Shown piece after piece: positions 34,939 to 42,983 of a stretch of DNA of 64,000 nucleotides. The stretch lies in NCBI GenBank assembly GCA_947464185.1, contig CANHVY010000002.1, positions 1 to 64,000 on the forward strand. The letters are read 5' to 3'. The position numbers were made by a program, and so were the translations under genes. The notes under the pieces are model-generated. The model saw only the letters and a list, made by a program, of their open reading frames with translations, was not told the DNA's origin and did not search any database. The stretch is from Burkholderiales bacterium. GTDB lineage: Bacteria > Pseudomonadota > Gammaproteobacteria > Burkholderiales > Burkholderiaceae_C. Within the stretch, counting starts at the first letter, position 1, and each line of letters opens with the position of its first letter.

Positions 34939-35700
34939 ATGAGCAAGACTGTCGCTAAAGCACTGAACATCCTCAAGCAGTTCACTCCTGCAGCGGGTGA
35001 GTTGGGCGCCAGCGATGTCGCCCGACTGCTCGGCATGGACAAGGTCATCGCCTACCGGCTGATGCGGACCTTGGCCACCGAAGAGTTTCTGGTGCAGGAC
35101 CCGGCGACCAAGAAGTACCGCCTGGGCCCCGGGCTGATCGGCCTGGCCAGCCAGAACCTGCGCGAGGTGCCAGCCGGCGAGGCCGCGCGTCCCTGGATGG
35201 AGAACTTGCGCGACATCTGCGACGAGACCGTCATGTTCGTCGTGCGCCGCGGCACCGAAACCGTGGTGTCCGTGCCGCTGGAAAGTCGTCAGCCCATGCG
35301 TGTGACAGCCAACGTGGGCGACGCCGAATCCATGCACAGCACGGCCTCCGGCAAGGTGATGCTGGCCTACGGGCCTGACTCCCTGTTCGACGAGGTGCTC
35401 GTCACCGGCCTGCCTGCCATCACACCCCGCACCATCACGAGCCCGGAAAAACTTCGTGCCGAGGTCAAGCGGGTGCGAGCCCGAGGCTGGGCGCTGGACA
35501 ACGAGGAATGTGTCACGGGCATACGTGCGCTGGCTGCGGGCGTGTTCGGACGCACTGGCGCCCTTGAGGGTTGTCTGGCCATACGGGGCCCAGCCAGCCG
35601 CCTGACCGATGGTCTGATCGAGCGCGTAGCGCCCGAACTGGTATCGGCGGCGCGGGCCGTCTCCGAGGCTTTGGGCTTCGCGCCAGGCGCAAGGACCTGA
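34939..35700 (+). CDS. IclR-family transcriptional regulator
   Basis: A 253-residue regulator. The N-terminal winged helix includes ELGASDVARLLGMDKVIAYR, and the effector domain has the conserved MHSTASGKVMLAYGP. It is placed between the TonB receptor and the flavoprotein hydroxylase in the sulfate-ester region. It likely controls the divergent cluster and the rightward genes; the shared TTCTTA boxes are candidate targets. The effector is probably an aromatic acid of the pathway. Confidence 0.9.
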   Translation: MSKTVAKALNILKQFTPAAGELGASDVARLLGMDKVIAYRLMRTLATEEFLVQDPATKKYRLGPGLIGLASQNLREVPAGEAARPWMENLRDICDETVMFVVRRGTETVVSVPLESRQPMRVTANVGDAESMHSTASGKVMLAYGPDSLFDEVLVTGLPAITPRTITSPEKLRAEVKRVRARGWALDNEECVTGIRALAAGVFGRTGALEGCLAIRGPASRLTDGLIERVAPELVSAARAVSEALGFAPGART

Positions 35701-35738
35701 CACCAGGCCGCAACAGCGTCCAGCTGGCAGGTTCACGT

Positions 35739-35779
35739 CAGTGTGTTTTTATTTACACTGTTGGTTCTAATTAAGAACC
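35739..35779. promoter_or_regulatory. Two inverted repeats before the flavoprotein hydroxylase
   Basis: CAGTGT and ACACTG (35739-35760) flank ten AT-rich bases. GGTTCT-AATTA-AGAACC (35763-35779) has 6-bp arms and is 13 bp from the start codon. The second is a good candidate operator for the IclR protein encoded just upstream. Confidence 0.5.
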
Positions 35780-35792
35780 GATCTGTAAATCC

Positions 35793-36998
35793 ATGGATAT
35801 CCTCATCGTGGGCGCCGGCATCGGGGGGCTCACCGCTGCGGTGCGACTGGCGCAGCGTGGGCATCGAGTGCGCGTGCTGGAGCAAGCCAAGTCCCTGGGG
35901 GAAGTGGGCGCCGGCATTCAGATGAGCGCCAATGCCGTCAAGGTGCTCAACGCCATCGGCGTGGAACCCGCGTTGAAGGCCTCAGGGGTTCTCCCCAAGG
36001 CATTCGAGTTCCGTCGTTTCGACAGTGGTGAGTTGCTGCATCGCATTCCCCTGGGCGACGCCCACCGCGAGAAGCATGGTGCAGCCTATTACCAGATGCA
36101 CAGGCGTGATCTTCACGCCGCCCTGGTCGATGCACTGCTGCAGCAGTCTGCCGATGCGATTCAGCTGGACGCTGCAGTGTGCGGCGTGCACGAGAACGGC
36201 CAGGAAGCCGGCGTGGAGCTGGCCTCAGGGCAGACGCTGCGGGCCGAGCTCGTCATCGGCGCTGACGGCATCAAGTCCCGTGTGCGGCAACACGTGCTCG
36301 GCCCCGACCGCCCTGTCTTCACAGGGCAGGTGGTCTGGCGCGTGCTGGTGCCGGTGGACCGGGTGCCCAAGGAGCTGCAAACCGACATCGTGTCCACCAT
36401 CTGGTGCGGGCCGCACAACCATGGCGTGATGTACTACCTGCGAGGTGGTCAGCTGATCAACTTCGTGGGCTGCGTGGCACGGCCGTGGGAAGAAGAGTCC
36501 TGGACGGCCGCCCGGCCCTGGGCCGAGCTCGACAGCGACTACGCAGGCTGGCACCCCATGGTGCGTGCCGTCGTGGAGGCCGCCGACCGCGACCAGTGCT
36601 TCCGCTGGGCGTTGAACAGCCGCGTGCCGGCCATGGTGTGGAGCACACCGCGTGTGACGATGTTGGGCGACGCGGTGCATTCCACGCTGCCCTACATGGC
36701 GCAGGGCGCTGCGATGGCCATCGAAGATGCCGGGGTGCTGGCCCGCGCGTTGGAGCTTGACCTTCCGCTTGAGGAGCGCCTTCGCGTCTACGAGCAACAC
36801 CGTGCGCCGCGCACCAGGCGTGTGGTGGAGGAGTCGACCGCGATGGGCCAGCTTTACCAGATCGACAACGCCGACGAAATGCGTCAGGCCTTCCACGACC
36901 GCAATATCGCCAGGTCGCGCAACGAGTGGCTGTATCCCTACGACCCATTGACGGTGCCGCTCCAAACCGTTGGCGACGCCAGCGCCCAGGGGGATTGA
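35793..36998 (+). CDS. FAD-dependent monooxygenase (salicylate hydroxylase-like)
   Basis: A 401-residue class A flavoprotein. DILIVGAGIGGLTAAVRLAQ is the FAD motif, and TMLGDAVHSTLPYMAQGAAM is the GD motif near residue 290. The length and the QGAAMAIEDAG signature fit salicylate hydroxylase or 3-hydroxybenzoate 6-hydroxylase. It inserts one oxygen into a hydroxybenzoate-like ring using NAD(P)H. Its place beside a sulfatase cluster suggests that the desulfated product is a phenolic acid. Substrate unproven. Confidence 0.88.
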   Translation: MDILIVGAGIGGLTAAVRLAQRGHRVRVLEQAKSLGEVGAGIQMSANAVKVLNAIGVEPALKASGVLPKAFEFRRFDSGELLHRIPLGDAHREKHGAAYYQMHRRDLHAALVDALLQQSADAIQLDAAVCGVHENGQEAGVELASGQTLRAELVIGADGIKSRVRQHVLGPDRPVFTGQVVWRVLVPVDRVPKELQTDIVSTIWCGPHNHGVMYYLRGGQLINFVGCVARPWEEESWTAARPWAELDSDYAGWHPMVRAVVEAADRDQCFRWALNSRVPAMVWSTPRVTMLGDAVHSTLPYMAQGAAMAIEDAGVLARALELDLPLEERLRVYEQHRAPRTRRVVEESTAMGQLYQIDNADEMRQAFHDRNIARSRNEWLYPYDPLTVPLQTVGDASAQGD

Positions 36999-37002
36999 CC
37001 AC

Positions 37003-37038
37003 GCGACCCGGGCCTCGCGAGAAGCCCGGGCACGTCGC
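37003..37038 (+). terminator. Strong hairpin after the flavoprotein hydroxylase
   Basis: CCCGGGC (37007-37013) and GCCCGGG (37024-37030) form a 7-bp stem with a 10-base loop. GCGA and TCGC extend it outside after a small bulge. It follows the stop by 4 bases. There is no T-tract, so it may be a stabiliser or a factor-aided terminator. Confidence 0.4.
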
Positions 37039-37092
37039 GACGGACGACAGCCGCAGTCAGGCACCTGATGGCGTCACGGATCCCGATCTGTC

Positions 37093-37171
37093 GCGGTATT
37101 GACTAAATGTTTATATATTGGTAACGCAACTTCTTATTTCATAATGTTGTATGCGGTGGTCTGTATACCGC
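37093..37171 (+). promoter_or_regulatory. AT-rich promoter of the last Bug gene
   Basis: TTGGTA (37118-37123) and CATAAT (37140-37145) are 16 bases apart and form a plausible sigma-70 promoter. TTCTTA at 37131-37136 lies inside the spacer. GCGGTAT at 37093 and ATACCGC at 37165 form an outer inverted repeat, with GCGGT at 37153 also pairing to ACCGC. CGGAG (37181-37185) serves as the ribosome site. Confidence 0.45.
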
Positions 37172-37188
37172 AACCACGATCGGAGCCT

Positions 37189-38181
37189 ATGGTTTCTCAC
37201 ACTCCAGATTCGCGTCGTCGCTGCCTCTTGTGGTCTGCCGCTGCAATGAGTATGGCCCTGCCTTGGCAGGCGCTGGCGCAGGCTTGGCCTGACCGGGCGA
37301 TCAAGTTGATCGTGCCTGCGCCTGGAGGCTCTTCCTCCGAGGTGCTGGCTCGGATGTTGGGCGAGAAGCTGCAAGCCCGCACGGGTCAGCCCGTGGTGGT
37401 GGAATCCAGGCCCGGCGCGGATGGCGCCATCGCGGCAACCGCCATGAAGTCGGCATCAGACGGCCACACCTTTCTGCTGGGCAATGCCGGGATCATGACG
37501 ATCAACCCTCACTTCAACTCACGTCTGCCCTACGACCCGGGCAAGGACTTCCTGCCGGTGTCGCTGCTCGTCAACAACGTCGTGGTATTGACCGTGTCGA
37601 GCAAGCTCGGGGTCAACAATGTCCGAGAGCTGATCGCGCTTTCCAAGCAACAACCCGGCCGCATCAATTACGCCAGCGTGGGAGGGCGTGGTGGCGTGCC
37701 TTTCCTGTCCGGTCAGTTGCTCAAGCAGCGGGCAGGCGCGGATCTCACATGGATCGGTTACGCCTCGGAATCGCAAGCCAGGTCGGACCTGATGGCCGGC
37801 CAGATCCAGGTCATGTTCGACACGTTGGCCTCCACCCTGGCCCATGTGCAGTCAGGTCGATTGAAGATCCTCGCCGTCACGGGCGCGCAGCGTGCGCCAC
37901 AGTTGCCCGACGTGCCGACCCTTGCTGAATCTGGCGCACCCGACGTGGAGGGCGTCGGCTGGTTGGGCTTGTACGCCAATGCAGGCACACCCGACAGTAC
38001 GGTGACCTTGATGCATCAGCACCTGAGCGCCATCCTGACCATGCCCGACATCCGCGAACGCCTAAACGTGCTGGGCATGGAGCCCGTGGCATCGTCCCCG
38101 GCGGCTTTGGCGCGTACCCAGCGAGATGACCACGCCAAGTGGGGTCGCCTGATCAGGGATCAACGCATCCTGCCGGAGTAG
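37189..38181 (+). CDS. Bug/TctC-family solute-binding protein
   Basis: A 330-residue periplasmic protein with a signal peptide that begins with SRRRCLLWSAAAMSMALP, possibly Tat type. Motifs: WPDRAIKLIVPAPGGSSSEV, VESRPGADGAIA and ASDGHTFLLGN. CGGAG sits 4 bases before the ATG. It is the third Bug gene of the sulfate-ester region and stands downstream of the flavoprotein hydroxylase with its own AT-rich promoter. Confidence 0.92.
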   Translation: MVSHTPDSRRRCLLWSAAAMSMALPWQALAQAWPDRAIKLIVPAPGGSSSEVLARMLGEKLQARTGQPVVVESRPGADGAIAATAMKSASDGHTFLLGNAGIMTINPHFNSRLPYDPGKDFLPVSLLVNNVVVLTVSSKLGVNNVRELIALSKQQPGRINYASVGGRGGVPFLSGQLLKQRAGADLTWIGYASESQARSDLMAGQIQVMFDTLASTLAHVQSGRLKILAVTGAQRAPQLPDVPTLAESGAPDVEGVGWLGLYANAGTPDSTVTLMHQHLSAILTMPDIRERLNVLGMEPVASSPAALARTQRDDHAKWGRLIRDQRILPE

Positions 38182-38224
38182 GCAGGGGTCGTCACCCTCG
38201 GGCCTGTATGATCTTTCGAGGATC

Positions 38225-39319
38225 ATGAGCGCCTCCGACCCGACCGCCACTGTGCAGCCTCCACCCTTAACGGCCGAGCGCCCGCACTCACAGGCGCGTG
38301 ACGCCATGTGGCTGACCCTGCGCCGCGTGACGGTGCTGGCCGCCCTCACCGATGCAGGCTACTTCCTGCTCTTCTGGGCGATCGGCTCGCCCGTGTTGCA
38401 GTGGATCAATCTGGTGAGCATCGCCCTGTACGGTCTGGCCTGGCGGCTCAGCCGTGACCGGCTGCATCCCGCCTCCGTATGGCTGATGTGGATCGAGGTG
38501 CTGGGCCACGCGGCGCTGGGCTCGCTGGTCATCGGCTGGGCCAGCGGCTTCCATTACTTCCTCATGATGTTCATCCCGGGCATCGCCGCCAGCACCCGGC
38601 CGCGCCGGGCAGTGCCTGCAATCGTGTTGCTGCTGACCTTCTACATCGGGCTGGAGCGGCTGTGCAGCGCCGTGGGGCCGCTACAGCCGGTGTCGCCGCT
38701 CAGCCTGGACATCGTGCACGCACTGAACGTGTCGATCGTGTTCGCCATCTTCGCCGCCATCACCATAGCCTATGTCGGCCTGATACGCGCCGCACAGCGC
38801 CGCCTGGAGGACATGGCCACGCGCGACCCCCTCACCCGGCTGTCCAACCGTCGCCACTTCTGGGCGCAGGCCGAGCAACGGGCGGCGCAGGGATCAGGGT
38901 TGGAGCCCATGGTTCTGCTGCTGGTGGATGTGGACCACTTCAAGAACATCAACGATACGTACGGCCACGCCGTGGGCGACGAGGTGCTGGTGGGCGTGGC
39001 CGAATGCCTGCGCGGATGCTGCCGTAACCACGATGTGGTCGCCCGGTGGGGGGGCGAAGAGTTCCTGCTGCTGCTGACCCGCACCGACCTGGCCGGCGGC
39101 CTGGTGGTGGCCGAGCGCATCCGCGCGTCCATCGCCGGGCAGCCCCTGGCCGCCTCACAACCTGAACTGCGCGTCACCGTGTCACTGGGCGCTACGCAGG
39201 CGAGGGAGGGTGAGGCGCTGAATGAGGGTATTGCCCGGGCCGACACCGCGCTGTACCGCAGCAAGGAAACGGGCAGGGACCGCGTCACCGCCGTCTCGCA
39301 TCCGGACTCGTCGGGCTGA
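38225..39319 (+). CDS. Membrane diguanylate cyclase (GGDEF)
   Basis: A 364-residue protein. About six hydrophobic helices fill residues 35-195, followed by a GGDEF domain starting at DPLTRLSNRRHFW. The active site reads RWGGEEFLLLL, an accepted GGEEF form. VDHFKNINDTYGHAVGDEVL binds the nucleotide. It should make cyclic di-GMP in response to a membrane signal. No RxxD inhibitory site is clear just before GGEEF. It is a monocistronic-looking gene. Confidence 0.9.
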   Translation: MSASDPTATVQPPPLTAERPHSQARDAMWLTLRRVTVLAALTDAGYFLLFWAIGSPVLQWINLVSIALYGLAWRLSRDRLHPASVWLMWIEVLGHAALGSLVIGWASGFHYFLMMFIPGIAASTRPRRAVPAIVLLLTFYIGLERLCSAVGPLQPVSPLSLDIVHALNVSIVFAIFAAITIAYVGLIRAAQRRLEDMATRDPLTRLSNRRHFWAQAEQRAAQGSGLEPMVLLLVDVDHFKNINDTYGHAVGDEVLVGVAECLRGCCRNHDVVARWGGEEFLLLLTRTDLAGGLVVAERIRASIAGQPLAASQPELRVTVSLGATQAREGEALNEGIARADTALYRSKETGRDRVTAVSHPDSSG

Positions 39320-39342
39320 AACAGGCCCCACATGACTTTCGG

Positions 39343-39543
39343 CCGGCCGTACCAGCAGGGCGCCGCATCGGCCAAGGCGATGGCCATCTCCATCCACCAC
39401 TTCCTCACCGGGGTGCCGCACCGCATCAAGTAGCTGGAAGCCCTGTACGACCACGTCCTGTCGCACCCGGGCGCGGTGATGTGGACGGGCGAGCAGATCA
39501 TGGAGTGGTACCGCACCCAGCAAGGGTCAGCTGCGGCAGGGTG
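39343..39543 (+). pseudogene. Decayed 3' fragment of the polysaccharide deacetylase gene
   Basis: This segment repeats the last 60 or so codons of the deacetylase at 17101-17985. By hand alignment about 11 of roughly 165 bases differ. A TAC codon has become TAG at 39431-39433, and the end is extended past the original stop. No upstream part of the gene is present. It is a truncated duplicate, inactive as a protein. The remainder of the 294-bp gap before the GDSL gene shows nothing else. Confidence 0.85.
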
Positions 39544-39613
39544 ACTCGGGTCCACCGCCGAGCCTGCACACAGGGACATCGCCTGGGCCAGGCGCGGCCT
39601 GACGACTGCACCC

Positions 39614-40867
39614 TCAGCCCAGTGCCGAGAAGAAGCAGCGGGCCATGGCGGCATGCCCCGCACGGTTGGGGTGCACACCGTCACCCGGCTCGCCCCAGGT
39701 GCTGTCTCCATTGAACTCGGCACGCAGGCAGCCGGTGACGGGGTCGGTCAACACGGCGTCCACGTCAGCCACCACGTCGAAGAGCCCGCCTGATCGCATC
39801 CACGCGTTGAAGGCCCGCCTGCGGGCGTCCTGCTCGACGCCGCCATGGCCGGGGCGGGTGCCATGCAAGGCCGAGGGCACCGTGGCACCCACCACCTTCA
39901 GCCAACTCGCACGCAACTGACCAACGGCCGAGCGCATCGCCGCGATCACCGCGTCGGCCTCAGCACCGCCGTTGTCGCTGAAGTCGTTGATGCCCTGCAT
40001 CCAGATCACGGTGTCCACGCCCGAGAGATCCAGCACATCGCGCTGCAGTCGGTCCAGGGCGGATGGCCCTCCCCGCCACGGGCCGGCGGAGGCTGGCGGC
40101 CCCACCACCTGGTTGCCCCCGATGCCCGCGTTGACCAGAGCCAGGTCTCGACGGCCGGCGGCCCACCAACAGCGCTGCAGCACGTCGGTCCAACGGTCCT
40201 GTCCATTGAGCGTGGTGGCCGTGCCGTCGGTCAGCGAGTCTCCCAGCGCCACCAGCGCGCGCGCCGGGGCAGGCAGCCAGGCGTCCAGCGCATCGACGAA
40301 GAAGGTGGATGTGGTGGTGTGAGGAAGGCCGAGTTCACTGTCCTGCGCCGCGGCCTCCCGGTCACCCGGCGCCGACAGGTACGAGGTACCCATGGACTTG
40401 GCATGCCAGGTGGCCGGCCCGCTCGCGCCCTCGACCGAGGCACTCAAGGCCAGGCCGCGACCCAGAAAGGTTTCAGCATTCGGTGCAGAAGCCCAAGGCA
40501 GTTCGACAGCCGGCGTCCACACGGCGCGGCCGGGTGCAACGGTCTGGTCAGGCAAGGCCACACTGGTGCTAGGCACCAACGCGCCACCCCCCCAGTGCAG
40601 CCCCAGGTGCAGGCCGCGCAATCGCAGTTCGCGCTGCCCGAACACATTGCTCAGGCGAAGCCGCCAGCCTGACGACCACAGGGCAGGGCGAAGGATCATG
40701 CGCAGTGACTGGTCGCGCAGGCCTTCGGTCGGCTCAGGCAGCGCGGCGCGCAGGTCCGGTTGGGCGATGGTGGATCCAACCGGGTACGCCCCCTGCGCCG
40801 ACGCAGCCCAGGAGGTCACCCAACGGCCTTCAGTCAGCCTCGCGCTCACCGGGTGCTGGCCAGCCAC
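39614..40867 (-). CDS. SGNH/GDSL hydrolase
   Basis: A 417-residue esterase-like protein. The catalytic block ALGDSLTDGTATTLNGQDRW holds the nucleophile Ser. Block II is NAGIGGNQV with Gly, block III is WMQGINDFSDN with Asn, and DGVHPNRAGH holds the Asp and His of the dyad. An N-terminal beta-rich domain of about 190 residues precedes it. It hydrolyses an ester or an acyl group. A GTG at 40867 is used as start, giving a 22-bp overlap with the CitE-like gene. No secretion signal is evident. Confidence 0.85.
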   Translation of the reverse strand: MAGQHPVSARLTEGRWVTSWAASAQGAYPVGSTIAQPDLRAALPEPTEGLRDQSLRMILRPALWSSGWRLRLSNVFGQRELRLRGLHLGLHWGGGALVPSTSVALPDQTVAPGRAVWTPAVELPWASAPNAETFLGRGLALSASVEGASGPATWHAKSMGTSYLSAPGDREAAAQDSELGLPHTTTSTFFVDALDAWLPAPARALVALGDSLTDGTATTLNGQDRWTDVLQRCWWAAGRRDLALVNAGIGGNQVVGPPASAGPWRGGPSALDRLQRDVLDLSGVDTVIWMQGINDFSDNGGAEADAVIAAMRSAVGQLRASWLKVVGATVPSALHGTRPGHGGVEQDARRRAFNAWMRSGGLFDVVADVDAVLTDPVTGCLRAEFNGDSTWGEPGDGVHPNRAGHAAMARCFFSALG

Positions 40868-41742
40868 CGCCGGGCGCGTTCCACGATGGGCCGGTCGATC
40901 ATCCGTCCGTCCAGCAGTACCGCTCCTAAGCCCGCCGCCGCAGCAGCCTCATCGGCGGCCACCACCTGCGCCGCCCAGCGCAGCTCGTCCGCGCTGGGCG
41001 AAAAGCCACCGTTCACCACGGGGACCTGCCTGGGATGGATGCAGACCGAGCCGGTGAATCCCATGGCTCGCCCCATCAACACGGCCTTCTCAAACGCCAC
41101 CATGTCTTGTACCTCTGCAATGCTGTCGGCAAGGCCCCAGCACTGCAGACCGAAGGCATGCGCCGCGGTGATGACCTGCTGCGCAGGCCAGGCCAGCGCC
41201 AGCGGTACCGGTACCACCCCCAGCGCGGCGGCATAGTCCTCGGCGCCGAAGCCCAGGGCCACGAGGGCCGGATGTCGGGCCACGTTGGCGGCGGCCAGCA
41301 CCCCTCGCGGGGTCTCCAACAAGGCCACCACGTGCGGCGCACGGCCGCCAGACTGCTCGGCCAGGGCCTGTGTCAGCGCATCCACCTGCTGCGGCGTCTC
41401 CACCTTCGGCAGCATCACGGCAGCCAGGTCCTGCCAGGGCATGTCCTGCAAGTCAAGCCGCCACAAGGCGGGCGCGCTGTTGACCCGCAGCAGCACCGCT
41501 GCGCCGCGAGACGCCAGCGACCGCACCGCGGCCCGGGCCATGGGTCGTGCTTCGGCTTTGCGTTCTGGCGCAATGGAGTCTTCCAAGTCAACGATCAAAG
41601 CATCGGCGCCGCGTTGCGGCGCCTTGTCCAGCATGTGCTCGGCGGTGGCGGGCAGGAACAGCAGGGACCGGCAGGCCGTGAGCGAAGGCCGGGGGGAAGG
41701 CTCCCGGAAGGCGTCGGTGTGAACGGGCAGGCTCATCGACAT
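40846..41742 (-). CDS. CitE-like CoA-ester lyase (HpcH/HpaI aldolase family)
   Basis: A 298-residue TIM-barrel lyase. LLFLPATAEHMLDKAPQRGA, then IVDLEDSIAPERKAEAR with metal-binding acids, and LPKVETPQQVDAL are typical of the CitE/malyl-CoA lyase family. These enzymes split beta-hydroxyacyl-CoA such as citramalyl- or malyl-CoA into acetyl-CoA and a keto acid. A CoA transferase gene is upstream and overlapping by 10 bp, so transfer of CoA and then cleavage is the probable sequence. No hydratase is linked. Confidence 0.87.
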   Translation of the reverse strand: MSMSLPVHTDAFREPSPRPSLTACRSLLFLPATAEHMLDKAPQRGADALIVDLEDSIAPERKAEARPMARAAVRSLASRGAAVLLRVNSAPALWRLDLQDMPWQDLAAVMLPKVETPQQVDALTQALAEQSGGRAPHVVALLETPRGVLAAANVARHPALVALGFGAEDYAAALGVVPVPLALAWPAQQVITAAHAFGLQCWGLADSIAEVQDMVAFEKAVLMGRAMGFTGSVCIHPRQVPVVNGGFSPSADELRWAAQVVAADEAAAAAGLGAVLLDGRMIDRPIVERARRWLASTR

Positions 41743-42983
41743 TCGATCACCCCCTGGCCTTGCAGAGCCTCGGCCTCAGCATCTGTGGCCCCCAGTTCGG
41801 CGAGCAACTCCCGCGTGTGCTGACCGCGGCGCGGCGCATGGCGGCGAATACTGCCGGGCGTGCCCTGCAGCCGCGGCGTGACCTGGTGCATCACCGTGGG
41901 AGGCTCGCCTTCAGCCGCGTCGAGTTGCACATAAACCCCCCTCTCCGCCACATGCGGGTCGTTCAGCAATTGCGGCGGTGCGTAGACGGGGCCGACGGTC
42001 ACGCCCTTGCTGCGGAACAGCGCCAGGCATTCGGCCTGGTCCAGCGTGGCAATGAAGTCCGACACCAGGCGGTCCACCTCCGCGTCATGCGCCAGCCTTG
42101 CAGCGTTGGTGCCAAAGCGCGGATCCTCGAACAGCGCAACCTGACCGATGGCATCGAACACGCGCCGGGCCATGGTTTCCGTGGAACCGGACATCGACAC
42201 CCACAGGCCGTCCTTGCAACGGTAGCTGCCCCGGGGTGATGCGATCTTGCGGCCAGGCTCCGGATCAGTGCCTGTCGCGGCATAGGCAGCCACGTCAGGC
42301 CCCATGATGGCCAGCATCGGTTCCAGCAGAGACAGGTCCACCACCTGGCCGCGTCCGCCGCGCATCTCGACTTCACGCAAGGCGGCCAGGGTGGCAAACG
42401 CACCCGTGAGCCCGGTCACCATGTCCGCCAGCGCCATGTGGGGCAACTGGGGCTCGCCACGGGCATCGCGATGCTTGTGCGCGTAGCCACTGAAGCCCTC
42501 AATCAAGCTGCCGAAACCTGGCAGCGTCCGGTACGGGCCTGTCTGACCCCAGCCGGACAGGCGCACGATCACCAGGCCGGGCTGCAGCGCCAGCAAGGCA
42601 TCCGGGGCCAGGCCCATGGCCTCGAGGGTCCCGGGACGGAAGCTCTCCACCAGCACCTGCGCGGAGGCGATCAGGCGCCGCAGCCAGTCCATGGCCTGGG
42701 CATTGCGAAAGTCCAGCGCCAGGCTGCGCTTGTTGCGTGCGTAGATGCGCCACCAGCCGTCAAAGCCCTCAGGGTGCTCGGGGTGCGGTTCACACCACTC
42801 GCGCAGCGTGTCACCCGACCCCGCGGCTTCCACCTTGATCACGTCTGCACCAAAGTCTCCCAGCTGAAGGGTCAGCATGTTGCCTGCCACCAGGCGGGAG
42901 AGGTCCAGCACCCTCACACCCTGCAAGGGGCCCGCAGCCTCCGAGGCCAGGGGCTGCCGGGGCAAGGCGTGGGCGCGGCTCAT
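41733..42983 (-). CDS. Family III CoA transferase (CaiB/Frc type)
   Basis: A 416-residue protein. GVRVLDLSRLVAGNMLTLQL and the segment DVIKVEAAGSGDTLREW contain the family pattern; KRSLALDF and SGWGQTGPY follow. The catalytic Asp is expected in the HMALADMVTG region. Members move CoA between carboxylic acids such as succinyl-CoA and an organic diacid. The start overlaps the Bug stop by ATGA. With CitE it may process a hydroxy diacid. Confidence 0.88.
   Translation of the reverse strand: MSRAHALPRQPLASEAAGPLQGVRVLDLSRLVAGNMLTLQLGDFGADVIKVEAAGSGDTLREWCEPHPEHPEGFDGWWRIYARNKRSLALDFRNAQAMDWLRRLIASAQVLVESFRPGTLEAMGLAPDALLALQPGLVIVRLSGWGQTGPYRTLPGFGSLIEGFSGYAHKHRDARGEPQLPHMALADMVTGLTGAFATLAALREVEMRGGRGQVVDLSLLEPMLAIMGPDVAAYAATGTDPEPGRKIASPRGSYRCKDGLWVSMSGSTETMARRVFDAIGQVALFEDPRFGTNAARLAHDAEVDRLVSDFIATLDQAECLALFRSKGVTVGPVYAPPQLLNDPHVAERGVYVQLDAAEGEPPTVMHQVTPRLQGTPGSIRRHAPRRGQHTRELLAELGATDAEAEALQGQGVIECR

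Noticed and set aside
39182..39523. Minus-strand frame over the GGDEF end and deacetylase fragment
   Set aside because: Its resemblance to a minus-strand frame in the intact deacetylase gene is only the mirror of the DNA duplication.
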